DNA of 14,777 bases from assembly GCA_035291605.1 (NCBI GenBank), contig DATDRS010000067.1, forward strand, positions 1 through 14,777, written 5' to 3'. Made by a program: the position numbers and the translations under genes. The stretch's first letter is position 1, and the number at the start of each line of letters is the position of its first letter. The DNA comes from DATDRS01 sp035291605 (GTDB lineage: Bacteria; Chloroflexota; Anaerolineae; Anaerolineales; UBA6663). Below, one piece after another: positions 8,144 through 14,777 of the stretch. The notes under the pieces were generated by a model that was given only the letters and a program-made list of their open reading frames with translations, did no database searches and was not told the origin of the DNA.

Positions 8144-10030
8144 ATGTCAACCAAAATGCGCCGTTGGATCATTCCTCTGATGGTGGTGGCAGTAGCGGCT
8201 ATGCTGCGTCTGCATAACCTAACCTGGAATAGCATGGATAGTGATGAGGGGACCACCTTGTATCTTTCCTCGCTGCCAGCCTCGCAATTGCTGGCGAATT
8301 TCGCCAATATGACTCTCGACCCGCATCCGATGCTCTATTACCTGATTGTCAAGGGCTGGCGGACGTTGGCTGGCGACTCCGACGTAGCCTTGCATCTCCT
8401 CTCGGCGCTGACAAGCATCCTGGGCGTAGCGCTGACGTACCGCATCGGATGTTTATTATTCAGACCGCGCGCAGCCGCGTTAGCGGCGTTCTTCATGGCG
8501 CTTAACGCGATCGTGGTGTCCGAGGGGCAGGACGCGCGCAACTACGCTGTGGCGACGGCCTTCAGCCTGCTCGCGCTGTGGATGTTCCTGGGTCCCTTGC
8601 GTCGCCCCGGGTCCTACGCGGCGCTCGCCTGGGTAGTATTTGGGGGAAGCCTGTTTGTGATGAGCTACAGCCACTTCGTAAGCGGGATGCTCCTGCCCTG
8701 GTTTGGCTTGATCGTGTTGACTGATCTTCGGAGGACCAGAGCAAGCGGCTGGCTTGCGCTGGTCCTGGTAGGGGCCATGGGTCTCCTTTATGTGCCCTAT
8801 CTACTCTATGCGCGTAGTTCAGAACTGAATGTCAACCCCGTCAGTACCAGCTTGCTTGACTGGCTGGGGCTTTTCCGGCAAGCTGTTCAATTATTGTTGA
8901 TCAACTGGGCGCCACTTGAGAATCCAGTAGCCGGGTATGTGATGTTGGTCGCCACGGCCGGGTTGCTGGCCTGGGGAGTCTGGCGCTATCGGCGGGGAGG
9001 GCGTGTCGCCTTAACCTGGCTGTTGCCTCAACTCGTGATCACCTTTGTGGTGTGGATGCGATACACGCCCACGCCCAAGACGATGAACTTTGTCGCCCCG
9101 CCGTTTGCCCTGCTTCTCGCGGCGGGCATGGATGGGCTGAGATGGCGCAGGCGATGGTTGACCGGTCTGCTTGTTGCCGCGTTTGTGGCGCTGCAGGTGT
9201 ACGGCCTGCTCTATCTCTGGCGCGTCGGTTATCAGAAGGACGACTGGCGCAATGCCGCGCACTTTCTCCGGGCACACGTGACACGGCAGGATACGGCGCT
9301 GGTCCACTATGGGTGGTATCGGATTATGTTGGAACATTACTACCCGGACCCCTTAGCCTACCCATGGGGCGCTCAGATTCACAATGAAACCGAAATCAAA
9401 AACGGGATACGGCCACTCCTGGGTTCTGAAGTCATTTGGCTCACCCAGGGGTGGATTGACCTGCCAGGAACCGACCCGGAGCACAGGGTGGAAGGGTGGC
9501 TGTCGAAACGTTATCCGCTGGTCACGGCGGTGTATCCACATGGGATTACCATCAAAGGTTTTGCAGTGAACTTTCGCACGCCCACCTTACCTGTATCCGC
9601 CGTGCCTACGGCCAGACGCTATCTCAATGGGCTGACACTGGTAGGCTATCACGTTCCCGAGACGGTCTTGCCGGTCAACGACACCTGGCTCCACCCGCCC
9701 AGCACATGGGTGCATGTCACCCTCTACTGGTCTGTGGCTCAATCCCTGACCGAGGATATTCGCGTGGCCATAACTCTGGAAGACGAGGGGGGAAATGTGT
9801 GGGGGAACGAGCTTCCGCGCGCCGGCGATCTGCGCGCCTTCTATCCACCGCTCCAGTGGCAGCCGGGCGAGATCATCCGCCAGGATTTTGACGTGAACAC
9901 CAACCCGGCTGTCCCGCCCGGCGAATACAAATTGGTGCTGCGTGTGTTTCCAGCCGGGAGCGATGCGCCGCTGCCCCACGACTCCGGCCAGGATTGGCAC
10001 ATCCTCAGCCCGATCGTACTCACGCGCTAA
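8144..10030 (+). CDS. GT-C (GT39/PMT_2-like) membrane glycosyltransferase with C-terminal beta-rich domain
   Basis: The 628-residue protein has a first helix (~8-23), the catalytic-loop motif MDSDEGTTLY with D34-E35, then LDPHPMLYYL (D59, H61) and SEGQDARNYAV. These three conserved loops mark PMT_2/ArnT-like enzymes that use polyprenyl-phosphate sugars. About ten further membrane segments run to residue ~355. The part ~360-470 is soluble, and residues ~475-628 form a beta-rich domain with VTLYWSV, PGE and VPPGEYKLVL, matching in order the C-terminal domain of the protein at 4303. The start follows the upstream stop by 3 bases with no clear Shine-Dalgarno, so translation may be coupled to the remnant ORF. 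The likely role is sugar transfer onto an extracytoplasmic glycan or protein. Substrates are unknown. Confidence 0.82.
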   Translation: MSTKMRRWIIPLMVVAVAAMLRLHNLTWNSMDSDEGTTLYLSSLPASQLLANFANMTLDPHPMLYYLIVKGWRTLAGDSDVALHLLSALTSILGVALTYRIGCLLFRPRAAALAAFFMALNAIVVSEGQDARNYAVATAFSLLALWMFLGPLRRPGSYAALAWVVFGGSLFVMSYSHFVSGMLLPWFGLIVLTDLRRTRASGWLALVLVGAMGLLYVPYLLYARSSELNVNPVSTSLLDWLGLFRQAVQLLLINWAPLENPVAGYVMLVATAGLLAWGVWRYRRGGRVALTWLLPQLVITFVVWMRYTPTPKTMNFVAPPFALLLAAGMDGLRWRRRWLTGLLVAAFVALQVYGLLYLWRVGYQKDDWRNAAHFLRAHVTRQDTALVHYGWYRIMLEHYYPDPLAYPWGAQIHNETEIKNGIRPLLGSEVIWLTQGWIDLPGTDPEHRVEGWLSKRYPLVTAVYPHGITIKGFAVNFRTPTLPVSAVPTARRYLNGLTLVGYHVPETVLPVNDTWLHPPSTWVHVTLYWSVAQSLTEDIRVAITLEDEGGNVWGNELPRAGDLRAFYPPLQWQPGEIIRQDFDVNTNPAVPPGEYKLVLRVFPAGSDAPLPHDSGQDWHILSPIVLTR

Positions 10031-10209
10031 CGGGCCTTGCCACCCGCCCGGCGATTAGACGCTACGCGGCGGCAACAAGAGGCGAAGACCGCCTTCGCGG
10101 TCTGGATATTAGCCCAGAAGGTCGGATTCGCTTTACGCGCAGCGGGTGCCCGCCGCGCGTCAACCGCCGTGTCAAGAGAGACTGGAAAGACCCTGTTTCT
10201 GAGGCAAAT
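10031..10209. other. Hairpin-rich gap between convergent genes
   Basis: No gene is supported here. Two clear palindromes are present. AGACCGC (10086-10092) pairs with GCGGTCT (10097-10103) around loop CTTC. ACGCG (10135-10139) pairs with CGCGT (10156-10160), enclosing GCGG-GTGC-CCGC (10142-10153). A weaker CGGGC/GCCCG pair lies directly after the glycosyltransferase stop. The flanking genes converge, so these may end transcription from both sides, although neither has a proper T-run. A REP-like dispersed element is an alternative. Confidence 0.5.
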
Positions 10210-10449
10210 CTAAGCGATCAACTTTGACTCGGGTATTTTGACCACGCGCCAGATGTTGTTCTTGCTTTCATAGGCGAGCTCAAAGATGCGCTCGCCCGTC
10301 GTCATCACCAGGAAGTGGCGGCCATCTTCGGCTTCCCACTCACGTCCCTGGCCCGTCACTTGCAGCCGGCTGCCGCGCCACGTAAAACTGAGCAGGGTGA
10401 TCTTCCCCTCCGCATCAAAGCGAGCTTCGACTTCGCTTGGCTCACTCAT
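10210..10449 (-). CDS. Small conserved-looking protein of unknown function (79 aa)
   Basis: This minus-strand ORF starts at ATG 10449-10447 and ends at TAG 10212-10210. The protein is soluble and beta-rich in appearance: a stretch with FDAEGKITLLSFTWRG, then a WEAEDGRHFLVMTT turn, and a C-terminal IWRVVKIPES. The pattern of a short strand, a W-R-G turn, then W, DG and FEL resembles small single-domain proteins annotated as DUF6504. I make that comparison only from memory of the pattern. It begins 30 bases after the cinA/pncC-type gene stop on the same strand, so the two are probably co-transcribed. No catalytic motif, signal peptide or membrane segment is visible. Confidence 0.6.
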   Translation of the reverse strand: MSEPSEVEARFDAEGKITLLSFTWRGSRLQVTGQGREWEAEDGRHFLVMTTGERIFELAYESKNNIWRVVKIPESKLIA

Positions 10450-10479
10450 GCCTCGGCCCTGCCGCCTTCCGCTCGCCAG

Positions 10480-10974
10480 TCATGCCAGTCCTTCCAGATA
10501 CTCCCTCACCATCTCCAGCGCCGCCTCCGCCGACTTCTCCTTGTTCGTGATCCGGTCGCCATCCCAGACAAAGCGTTTGGCGTGCTCCCCCTCGCGCGTG
10601 GAGAGCGCCACCCACGCCAGCCCAACCGGCTTGTCCGGCATCCCCCCGCCCGGCCCCGCAATCCCCGTGACGGAGACGCCGATGTCCGCGCCGAGCGCCC
10701 GGCGCACGCCGCGCGCCATCTCGCGGGCGGTCTCCTCGCTCACCGCGCCGTGATCGTAGAGCGTGTTGTGGCTCACGCCAAGCAAGTCTTCCTTCGCGTC
10801 GTAGGCGTAGGCCACCACGCCGCCGAGGAAGTACGTACTGCTCCCCGGCACGTTGGTGAGGCGGTGGCCGACCAACCCGCCTGTGCAGGACTCGGCGACG
10901 GCGAGGGTGAGCTTGTGCTGCGTCAGCAACTGGCCGACGAGGATTTCGAGAGAGAGGGGAGATAGATTTAGCAT
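10480..10974 (-). CDS. pncC: Stand-alone CinA C-terminal domain protein, nicotinamide-nucleotide amidase
   Basis: This family deamidates nicotinamide mononucleotide to nicotinate mononucleotide, recycling pyridine nucleotides in the cytoplasm. The 164-residue length matches the single-domain PncC/YgaD form and lacks the N-terminal MoaB-like COG1058 domain of full CinA. Signatures are AESCTGG (residues 27-33, with the active-site serine region), GSSTYFLGGVVAYAYDAK, HGAVSEETAREMA and TGIAGPGGGMPDKPVG. The start at ATG 10974-10972 has GAGG a few bases upstream and keeps the short N-terminal helix. It diverges from uvrC across 107 bp and leads a two-gene unit with the 79-residue protein. CinA-type proteins are also linked to competence and damage in some bacteria, but that role is not implied here. 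Confidence 0.92.
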   Translation of the reverse strand: MLNLSPLSLEILVGQLLTQHKLTLAVAESCTGGLVGHRLTNVPGSSTYFLGGVVAYAYDAKEDLLGVSHNTLYDHGAVSEETAREMARGVRRALGADIGVSVTGIAGPGGGMPDKPVGLAWVALSTREGEHAKRFVWDGDRITNKEKSAEAALEMVREYLEGLA

Positions 10975-11034
10975 TTAGCCTCAACGCAAAACTCTACCAA
11001 CTCCTTTTCTGATCGTCGCTCATAAGCGTTATTA

Positions 11035-11040
11035 ATTATA
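11035..11040 (-). promoter_or_regulatory. -10 box (TATAAT) for the pncC operon
   Basis: ATTATA on the plus strand reads TATAAT on the minus strand, about 60 bases before the pncC start, giving a 5' leader of roughly 50 bases with a GAGG ribosome binding site. No convincing -35 is seen. It lies 24 bases from the oppositely directed uvrC box. Confidence 0.45.
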
Positions 11041-11064
11041 CGCGATGAGATGGGTAAATAGAGA

Positions 11065-11070
11065 TATAAT
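11065..11070 (+). promoter_or_regulatory. -10 box (TATAAT) for uvrC
   Basis: A perfect TATAAT ends 11 bases before ATG 11082, so the mRNA would have a leader of only a few bases. The intervening CATCCAACCCA contains no Shine-Dalgarno, which points to leaderless or near-leaderless translation. No LexA-type operator was recognised, and no -35 consensus is present at 17 bp. Confidence 0.6.
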
Positions 11071-11081
11071 CATCCAACCCA

Positions 11082-12950
11082 ATGGTCACACCTGATGCTC
11101 TCCAGCAAAAGCTGGACACCCTGCCCCCCAAACCCGGCTGTTACCTGTTCAAAGACGGCGCGGGCAAGATCGTTTACGTGGGCAAGGCGGTGAACCTCCG
11201 CAGCCGCGTCCGCTCGTACTTCCACGACACGGTAGACTCCTCCAAGACGCGCGAGCTGGTCAAGCACATCGCCGATCTCGAATACATCATCGTCGGGTCC
11301 GAGCTCGAGGCGCTCATCCTCGAGATGAACCTGATCAAGAAGCACCGGCCCAAGTACAACGTCCGGCTCAAGGACGACAAGCGTTACCCCTACATCAAAG
11401 TCCATTACGCCGATCCATTCCCCAAGGTGACCGTCACCCGCCGCATGGAGAATGACGGCGCAAAGTATTTCGGCCCGTACACCAGCGTCTGGGCGGTGCA
11501 CCAGACGCTGTACGTCCTGCGCCGGATTTTCCCCTACCTCACCTGCGACCGCGTGATCACCGGCCACGACCCGCGCGCCTGCCTGTATTACGACATCAAG
11601 CTGTGCATGGCCCCGTGCATCGGTGCGTGCTCTAAAGAAGAGTATCGCGCAATGATTGACGACCTGGGCCGGTTCCTGCGCGGCCACACTGAGCCAGTAG
11701 TCGCGCGGATCAAGGAGGAGATGCTCAAGGCCTCCGAGAATCTGGAGTTCGAGAAGGCGGCGGCGCTGCGCGACCAACTCGTCGCCATCGAGCGCGTAGT
11801 GGAGAAGCAGAAGGTCATCACGACGGAGCAGACCGACTCGGACGTGATCGCCTTCGCCCGCTCGAACGGCGAGGCCTGCGTGCAGGTGTTCTTCATCCGG
11901 GCCGGGAAACTGATCGGGCGCGAATATTTCGTGCTGGAGGGGACGGAGGACGAGAGCGGGGCGCAAATCGTCGAGCAGTTCGTCAAGCAGTTCTACGACG
12001 AGGCCGCCTACGTCCCGCCCGAGGTGCTCCTCCCCGAAGAGATCGAAGAGGCGCGCATCGTCAACGAATGGCTGGAGAGCAAGCGGGGCGGGGAGAAAGT
12101 GACGATCACCGTCCCGCGCCGGGGGACGAAGAAAGAATTGATCGAGATGGCCGCCGAGAACGCCGCCGACACGCTCGCCGCGCTGCGGGCGCAGTGGGAG
12201 GCCGACACGAACAAGCAGACGCAGGCGCTCGGCGAGGTTCAATCCGCGCTTGGCCTCGCGCAGCCGCCCAACCGCATCGAGTGCTTCGACATCTCGAACA
12301 CGCAGGGCACGGCGGCCACGGCCTCGATGGTCGTCTTCGAGCAGGGCGCGCCCAAGAAGGCGCACTACCGGCGCTTCATCATCAAGTCGGTGGAAGGGCC
12401 GAACGACTTCGCTTCGATGAAGGAGGCACTCATGCGGCGCTTCCGACGTTGGCAGGATTCTGCAGGGGCAGCCAGCGGAGCGCCCCCACAGCCCGGCAAG
12501 AAGATTGACGAGAGTTTTTCGCGCCTGCCCGACCTGCTCATCATTGACGGCGGCAAGGGCCAACTGGGCGTGGCGGTGGAGGTATTGAAAGAATACGGAT
12601 TGTTCGAGCGCGTGCCGGTGTGCGGCCTGGCCAAACAGCAGGAAGAAATCTTCCGGCCGGGGAGACCGGAATCCACCCTGCTGCCACGCCGCTCGCAGGG
12701 GCTGTACCTCGTCCAGCGCGTGCGCGACGAAGCCCATCGCTTCGCGCTGGAGCACCACCGGGGCCGTCGCAACCGCATCGGCCTTGCCTCCCAACTGGAC
12801 GCCATCCCCGGCATCGGCCCCGGGCGGCGCAAGGCGCTGCTCAAACGCTTCGGCTCGCTCGACGGGATCCGCGAAGCGAGCGTCGAAGAGCTGTTGAGCG
12901 TGAAAGGGATGACGCGCGAGGCGGCGGAGGCGGTCAAGGAGAATTTGTAG
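11082..12950 (+). CDS. uvrC: Excinuclease ABC subunit C
   Basis: UvrC makes both incisions around a DNA lesion in nucleotide excision repair, acting on the UvrB-DNA complex. The 622-residue length is typical. Domains in order are: an N-terminal GIY-YIG nuclease for the 3' cut (GCYLF at 19-23, YVGKA at 32-36, and the EMNLIKKHRPKYN segment with its catalytic Glu); a cysteine-containing segment around residues 155-185; a UVR motif that contacts UvrB (~208-243); an RNase H-like nuclease for the 5' cut with D403 (FDIS), D489 (IDGGKGQ) and H552 (DEAHRFA) as the expected triad; and a tandem helix-hairpin-helix C-terminus (~575-622, IPGIGPGRRK and VKGMTREAAE). A short Ala/Gly/Pro-rich insertion lies near residues 463-478. 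All key residues are present, so it should be active. Confidence 0.97.
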   Translation: MVTPDALQQKLDTLPPKPGCYLFKDGAGKIVYVGKAVNLRSRVRSYFHDTVDSSKTRELVKHIADLEYIIVGSELEALILEMNLIKKHRPKYNVRLKDDKRYPYIKVHYADPFPKVTVTRRMENDGAKYFGPYTSVWAVHQTLYVLRRIFPYLTCDRVITGHDPRACLYYDIKLCMAPCIGACSKEEYRAMIDDLGRFLRGHTEPVVARIKEEMLKASENLEFEKAAALRDQLVAIERVVEKQKVITTEQTDSDVIAFARSNGEACVQVFFIRAGKLIGREYFVLEGTEDESGAQIVEQFVKQFYDEAAYVPPEVLLPEEIEEARIVNEWLESKRGGEKVTITVPRRGTKKELIEMAAENAADTLAALRAQWEADTNKQTQALGEVQSALGLAQPPNRIECFDISNTQGTAATASMVVFEQGAPKKAHYRRFIIKSVEGPNDFASMKEALMRRFRRWQDSAGAASGAPPQPGKKIDESFSRLPDLLIIDGGKGQLGVAVEVLKEYGLFERVPVCGLAKQQEEIFRPGRPESTLLPRRSQGLYLVQRVRDEAHRFALEHHRGRRNRIGLASQLDAIPGIGPGRRKALLKRFGSLDGIREASVEELLSVKGMTREAAEAVKENL

Positions 12951-12955
12951 CCTAT

Positions 12956-12984
12956 TTGCCCGCCGGGGCAAGAAGAACTACAAT
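12956..12984 (+). promoter_or_regulatory. Candidate sigma-70-type promoter for the vapB-like gene
   Basis: TTGCCC (12956-12961) and TACAAT (12979-12984) are separated by exactly 17 bp, immediately after the uvrC stop. It predicts a ~36-base leader carrying GAGGAG (13014-13019), 8 bases before ATG 13028. Confidence 0.5.
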
Positions 12985-13027
12985 GCCAGTGTCTCACGTT
13001 GGTTGTTATGGATGAGGAGCGGCGCAC

Positions 13028-13273
13028 ATGACAATTGTGGTCAAAAGTTCTGATGATAAGCACATTTCCTTCCCCTCTCAACTGATGGCGGCCTTGAACT
13101 TGCGCGAAGGTGACGAGGTCAAGGCGATTGTCGAAGGGGACCATATCCATATTGCCCGATTGGACAAATTTCTGAATCTGCGCGGTGTGTTGAGCGCGGA
13201 TGAGGCCTTTGACCAAGCGATGCAGTTCCTTGACCGAGCGTGGCAATCGTGGACGGTTCCCGCCTCTGTTTAG
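13028..13273 (+). CDS. vapB: AbrB/MazE-type antitoxin (VapB-like)
   Basis: The 81-residue protein has the swapped-hairpin AbrB layout: short strands TIVVKSSDDKHISFP, the LNLREGDEVKAIVEGDHIHIARL segment (the LREGDEV turn is typical), and then a C-terminal helix region (residues ~50-78) that would bind the toxin. Such proteins neutralise PIN-domain VapC RNases and repress their own operon. GAGGAG lies 8 bases before the ATG. The downstream toxin frame starts at GTG 13249 (or 13240) and overlaps this gene by about 25 bases, as usual in vapBC pairs. That toxin gene is broken, so this antitoxin is now probably orphaned. The family call is confident; the specific pairing type is inferred from the neighbour. 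Confidence 0.85.
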   Translation: MTIVVKSSDDKHISFPSQLMAALNLREGDEVKAIVEGDHIHIARLDKFLNLRGVLSADEAFDQAMQFLDRAWQSWTVPASV

Positions 13274-13516
13274 ATACGACTGTTCTCATCGCCTATCTCA
13301 AAGGGCGGGAGCCAGGCGCGTCAGCCGTAGAGCGGGCAATCAAAGATTATGCCTGTTGCGTGACGACGATAACGGTGTACGAATTGCTCTTTGGGGTGGC
13401 GCGCGTCCAAAGGTAATCACCCCTGCATCTCTCCCCACCTCGCAAGCCTAATACGACATGGCTTGGCTTTTCAACGCGATGCGATTCCTGGCATCGGCCT
13501 GGCGCTAAGTAGAACC
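13249..13516 (+). pseudogene. vapC: Broken vapC (PIN-domain toxin), middle deleted
   Basis: From GTG 13249 (alternative GTG 13240) the frame reads 55 residues to TAA 13414-13416. It contains the PIN opening CLDTTVLIAYLKG, with the first catalytic acid D9, and VTTITVYELLFGVAR, with E44. Full VapC proteins are about 130-140 residues, so the second half with the remaining catalytic acids is missing from this frame. About 50 bases later, in another frame, 13466-13510 encodes AFQRDAIPGIGLALS. This resembles the C-terminal FxRIPGLxL end of many VapC proteins. The simplest reading is an internal deletion of roughly 55-65 codons with a frame change, leaving both ends of the gene. No insertion element is visible. 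The C-terminal match is short, so that part is less certain than the N-terminal one. Confidence 0.72.
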
Positions 13517-13590
13517 CCCCTCAACTTTGACTGATGGAATCTGCGAGAGATTGGGGACGCGGTTTTTTATCACACAGGAGGTCATGACGC

Positions 13591-14535
13591 ATGGAGTTCC
13601 GCAAACTGGGTCGGGCCGGGGTCAAAGTCTCAGCGGTCGGGTTGGGGTGCAACCAGTTCGGGGGCAAGGTAGACCGCGAGGGCACACGGGCCATCGTCCA
13701 TCGTGCGCTCGACCTCGGCATCAACTTCTTTGATACCGCCGATGTATACGGAAACCGGGGCGGCTCGGAGGAGTTTTTGGGCGGCGCGCTGTCCGGAGAA
13801 TGGGGCCGCGTCGTGCTGGCCACCAAGTTCCAGGGCCAAATGGGCGAGGGGCCAAACGACGGCGGCGCGTCTCGTTACTACATCCAGACCGCGGTCGAGG
13901 CCAGCCTGCGCCGATTGAAGACCGATCACCTTGATTTGTATCAAGTTCATAATTGGGATGACGGCGCACCGCTGGAAGAGACCATGCGCGCGTTGGACGA
14001 CCTCGTGCGGTCGGGCAAGGTGCGCTACCTCGGCGCGAGCAATTTTGCAGCGTGGCAGTTGTGCCGCGGCAACGACGTGGCCGAGATGATGGGTTGGGAG
14101 TCGTTCGTGACCATCCAGCCGCACTACCACGTGCTGGAACGCGAGATCGAGCGCGAACTGGTCCTATACTGCCAGTGGGCGAACGTCGGCATCTTGCCCT
14201 ATTTCCCTCTGGCGGGCGGGTTCCTAACGGGCAAATACAAGCGGGGCGAGCCGCCTCCGGCAGGCACGCGCGGCGAGCGCAGCCCGTATGTGCAGAAGTA
14301 CCTGACCGACGCCAACTTCGACGTGCTCGACAAATTGCGCGCGTTTGCCGAGGCGCACGGCCACACGGTGGGTGAACTGGCCATTGCCTGGCTGCTCGCC
14401 CAGCCGCAGGTGTGCTCGGTGATCTCCGGGGCGACTAACCCTGAGCAGGTAGTGGCGAACGTCGCCGCAGGCAATTGGGCGTTGACGCCCGACGAACTGG
14501 CCGAAGTGCAGAATATCCTGGAGGCGAAAGGGTAG
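13591..14535 (+). CDS. Aldo/keto reductase
   Basis: This is an NADPH-dependent oxidoreductase of the (beta/alpha)8 barrel type that reduces aldehydes or ketones in the cytoplasm. The 314-residue length is normal. The N-terminus MEFRKLGRAGVKVSAVGLGCNQ is the usual family opening. The catalytic tetrad is readable as D48 (FFDTA), Y53 (DVYG), K79 (LATKF) and H120 (YQVHNW). The cofactor-binding C-terminal region with SVISGATNPEQVVANV is present. The start has a strong AGGAGGT (13576-13582), 8 bases upstream. The pattern DTADVYGNRGGSEEFLG places it near the AKR11/YajO-Tas-like group of general stress or unknown-substrate enzymes rather than the Kvbeta or AKR1 groups, but the substrate cannot be told. 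It stands alone on the plus strand and converges with the channel-like gene 27 bases away. Confidence 0.93.
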   Translation: MEFRKLGRAGVKVSAVGLGCNQFGGKVDREGTRAIVHRALDLGINFFDTADVYGNRGGSEEFLGGALSGEWGRVVLATKFQGQMGEGPNDGGASRYYIQTAVEASLRRLKTDHLDLYQVHNWDDGAPLEETMRALDDLVRSGKVRYLGASNFAAWQLCRGNDVAEMMGWESFVTIQPHYHVLEREIERELVLYCQWANVGILPYFPLAGGFLTGKYKRGEPPPAGTRGERSPYVQKYLTDANFDVLDKLRAFAEAHGHTVGELAIAWLLAQPQVCSVISGATNPEQVVANVAAGNWALTPDELAEVQNILEAKG

Positions 14536-14562
14536 TTGAAGCAACGCGCCGAGGTGAGTAAA

Positions 14563-14777
14563 TTACTCCTCCGCTAACACAATAATCCTATCCCACTCCG
14601 AAAAGGCGATTTCCTGCGACTTGTCGGGGTTCACGACCACGCCGTAGGCTTTCTCCAGGTCGTTGGCGTAGGCGCGGAGTTTGTAGCCGAAGGCGACTTC
14701 GCCCTTGCGCCGCGCGGCTTCCACGAGGGTGTAGAAATTCACCGGCTCGCCCGTCTTCACGTAGTTCGAGGCCAGCT
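14563..14777 (-). CDS. C-terminus of a CASTOR/POLLUX-related ion-channel protein (5' end outside window)
   Basis: The minus-strand frame is open to the window edge and ends at TAA 14565-14563, giving 71 visible residues. The GTG at 14760 is an internal valine, because in-frame codons (LASNY) continue upstream to the edge. The segment SNYVKTGEPVNFYTLVEAARRKGE, followed by AFGYKL, VVVNPDKS and a terminal WDRIIVLAEE, matches from memory the end of CASTOR/POLLUX/DMI1-like proteins. These carry RCK/TrkA-N-type regulatory domains and gate cations across the membrane. The closing strand with D-x-I-I-V-L-A-E-E is the usual last strand of that domain. Membrane helices and the NAD-binding fold would lie outside the window. 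A potassium-uptake TrkA-like regulator is the main alternative. Confidence 0.7.
   Translation of the reverse strand, partial: LASNYVKTGEPVNFYTLVEAARRKGEVAFGYKLRAYANDLEKAYGVVVNPDKSQEIAFSEWDRIIVLAEE

Noticed and set aside
11070..12971. Long minus-strand open frame (633 codons) opposite uvrC
   Set aside because: It is the complement of a complete uvrC with all catalytic residues. The antisense protein is Arg/Leu/Asp/Val-rich with no motifs, as expected of a shadow frame.
13527..13532. TTGACT as a -35 for the aldo/keto reductase gene
   Set aside because: No -10-like sequence lies at 15-19 bp. The region is just after the vapC remnant and gives no other promoter signal.
14556..14568. Palindrome GAGTAA-A-TTACTC over the channel gene stop
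   Set aside because: The stem is short with almost no loop and no U-tract in either direction. It is probably incidental to the stop codon context.

Overview
The window is GC-rich and densely coded. Its gene content suggests a Chloroflexota bacterium, probably an Anaerolineae-type lineage. That placement is an inference from protein style: several large GT-C glycosyltransferases, a proline/threonine-rich beta-propeller lipoprotein, a 595-residue MetRS, and TATAAT boxes placed only a few bases before start codons. No rRNA, tRNA or CRISPR was seen.

Layout. Positions 1-680 hold the 3' end of an acetamidase/formamidase gene, followed by a clear intrinsic terminator. Positions 878-2236 encode a secreted lipoprotein with seven BNR/YCF48-like repeats. 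Positions 2246-2505 are a structured leader before metG, with a possible 31-codon leader ORF, two hairpins and an intrinsic terminator. A 10-base segment near the start of the leader is exactly complementary to the terminator core. metG (2506-4293) is followed after 9 bases by a multi-spanning GT-C glycosyltransferase (4303-6324). A leaderless-type promoter at 6503-6508 then starts a second envelope cluster: a DUF2142/GT39-like protein (6517-7956), a 60-codon remnant of a GT-C gene (7958-8140), and a third full GT-C protein (8144-10030).

A hairpin-rich convergent gap (10031-10209) separates this from a short minus-strand operon: a stand-alone CinA C-terminal amidase (pncC type) followed by a 79-residue uncharacterised protein. 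uvrC (11082-12950) diverges from it, with two TATAAT boxes about 25 bp apart and facing away from each other. Behind uvrC lie a VapB/AbrB-type antitoxin and a vapC toxin gene that has lost its middle. An aldo/keto reductase gene follows (13591-14535). The window ends in the C-terminus of a CASTOR/POLLUX-like channel regulator on the minus strand.

How the genes work together. Housekeeping functions (metG, uvrC, pncC) are interspersed with an extracytoplasmic glycan-transfer group. Two of its three intact GT-C proteins share a similar C-terminal beta-rich domain. I found no clearly new defence or metabolic system. The most notable signals are the possible RNA switch before metG, two different 7-bp tandem repeats inside one glycosyltransferase gene, and the decaying glycosyltransferase and vapC remnants.
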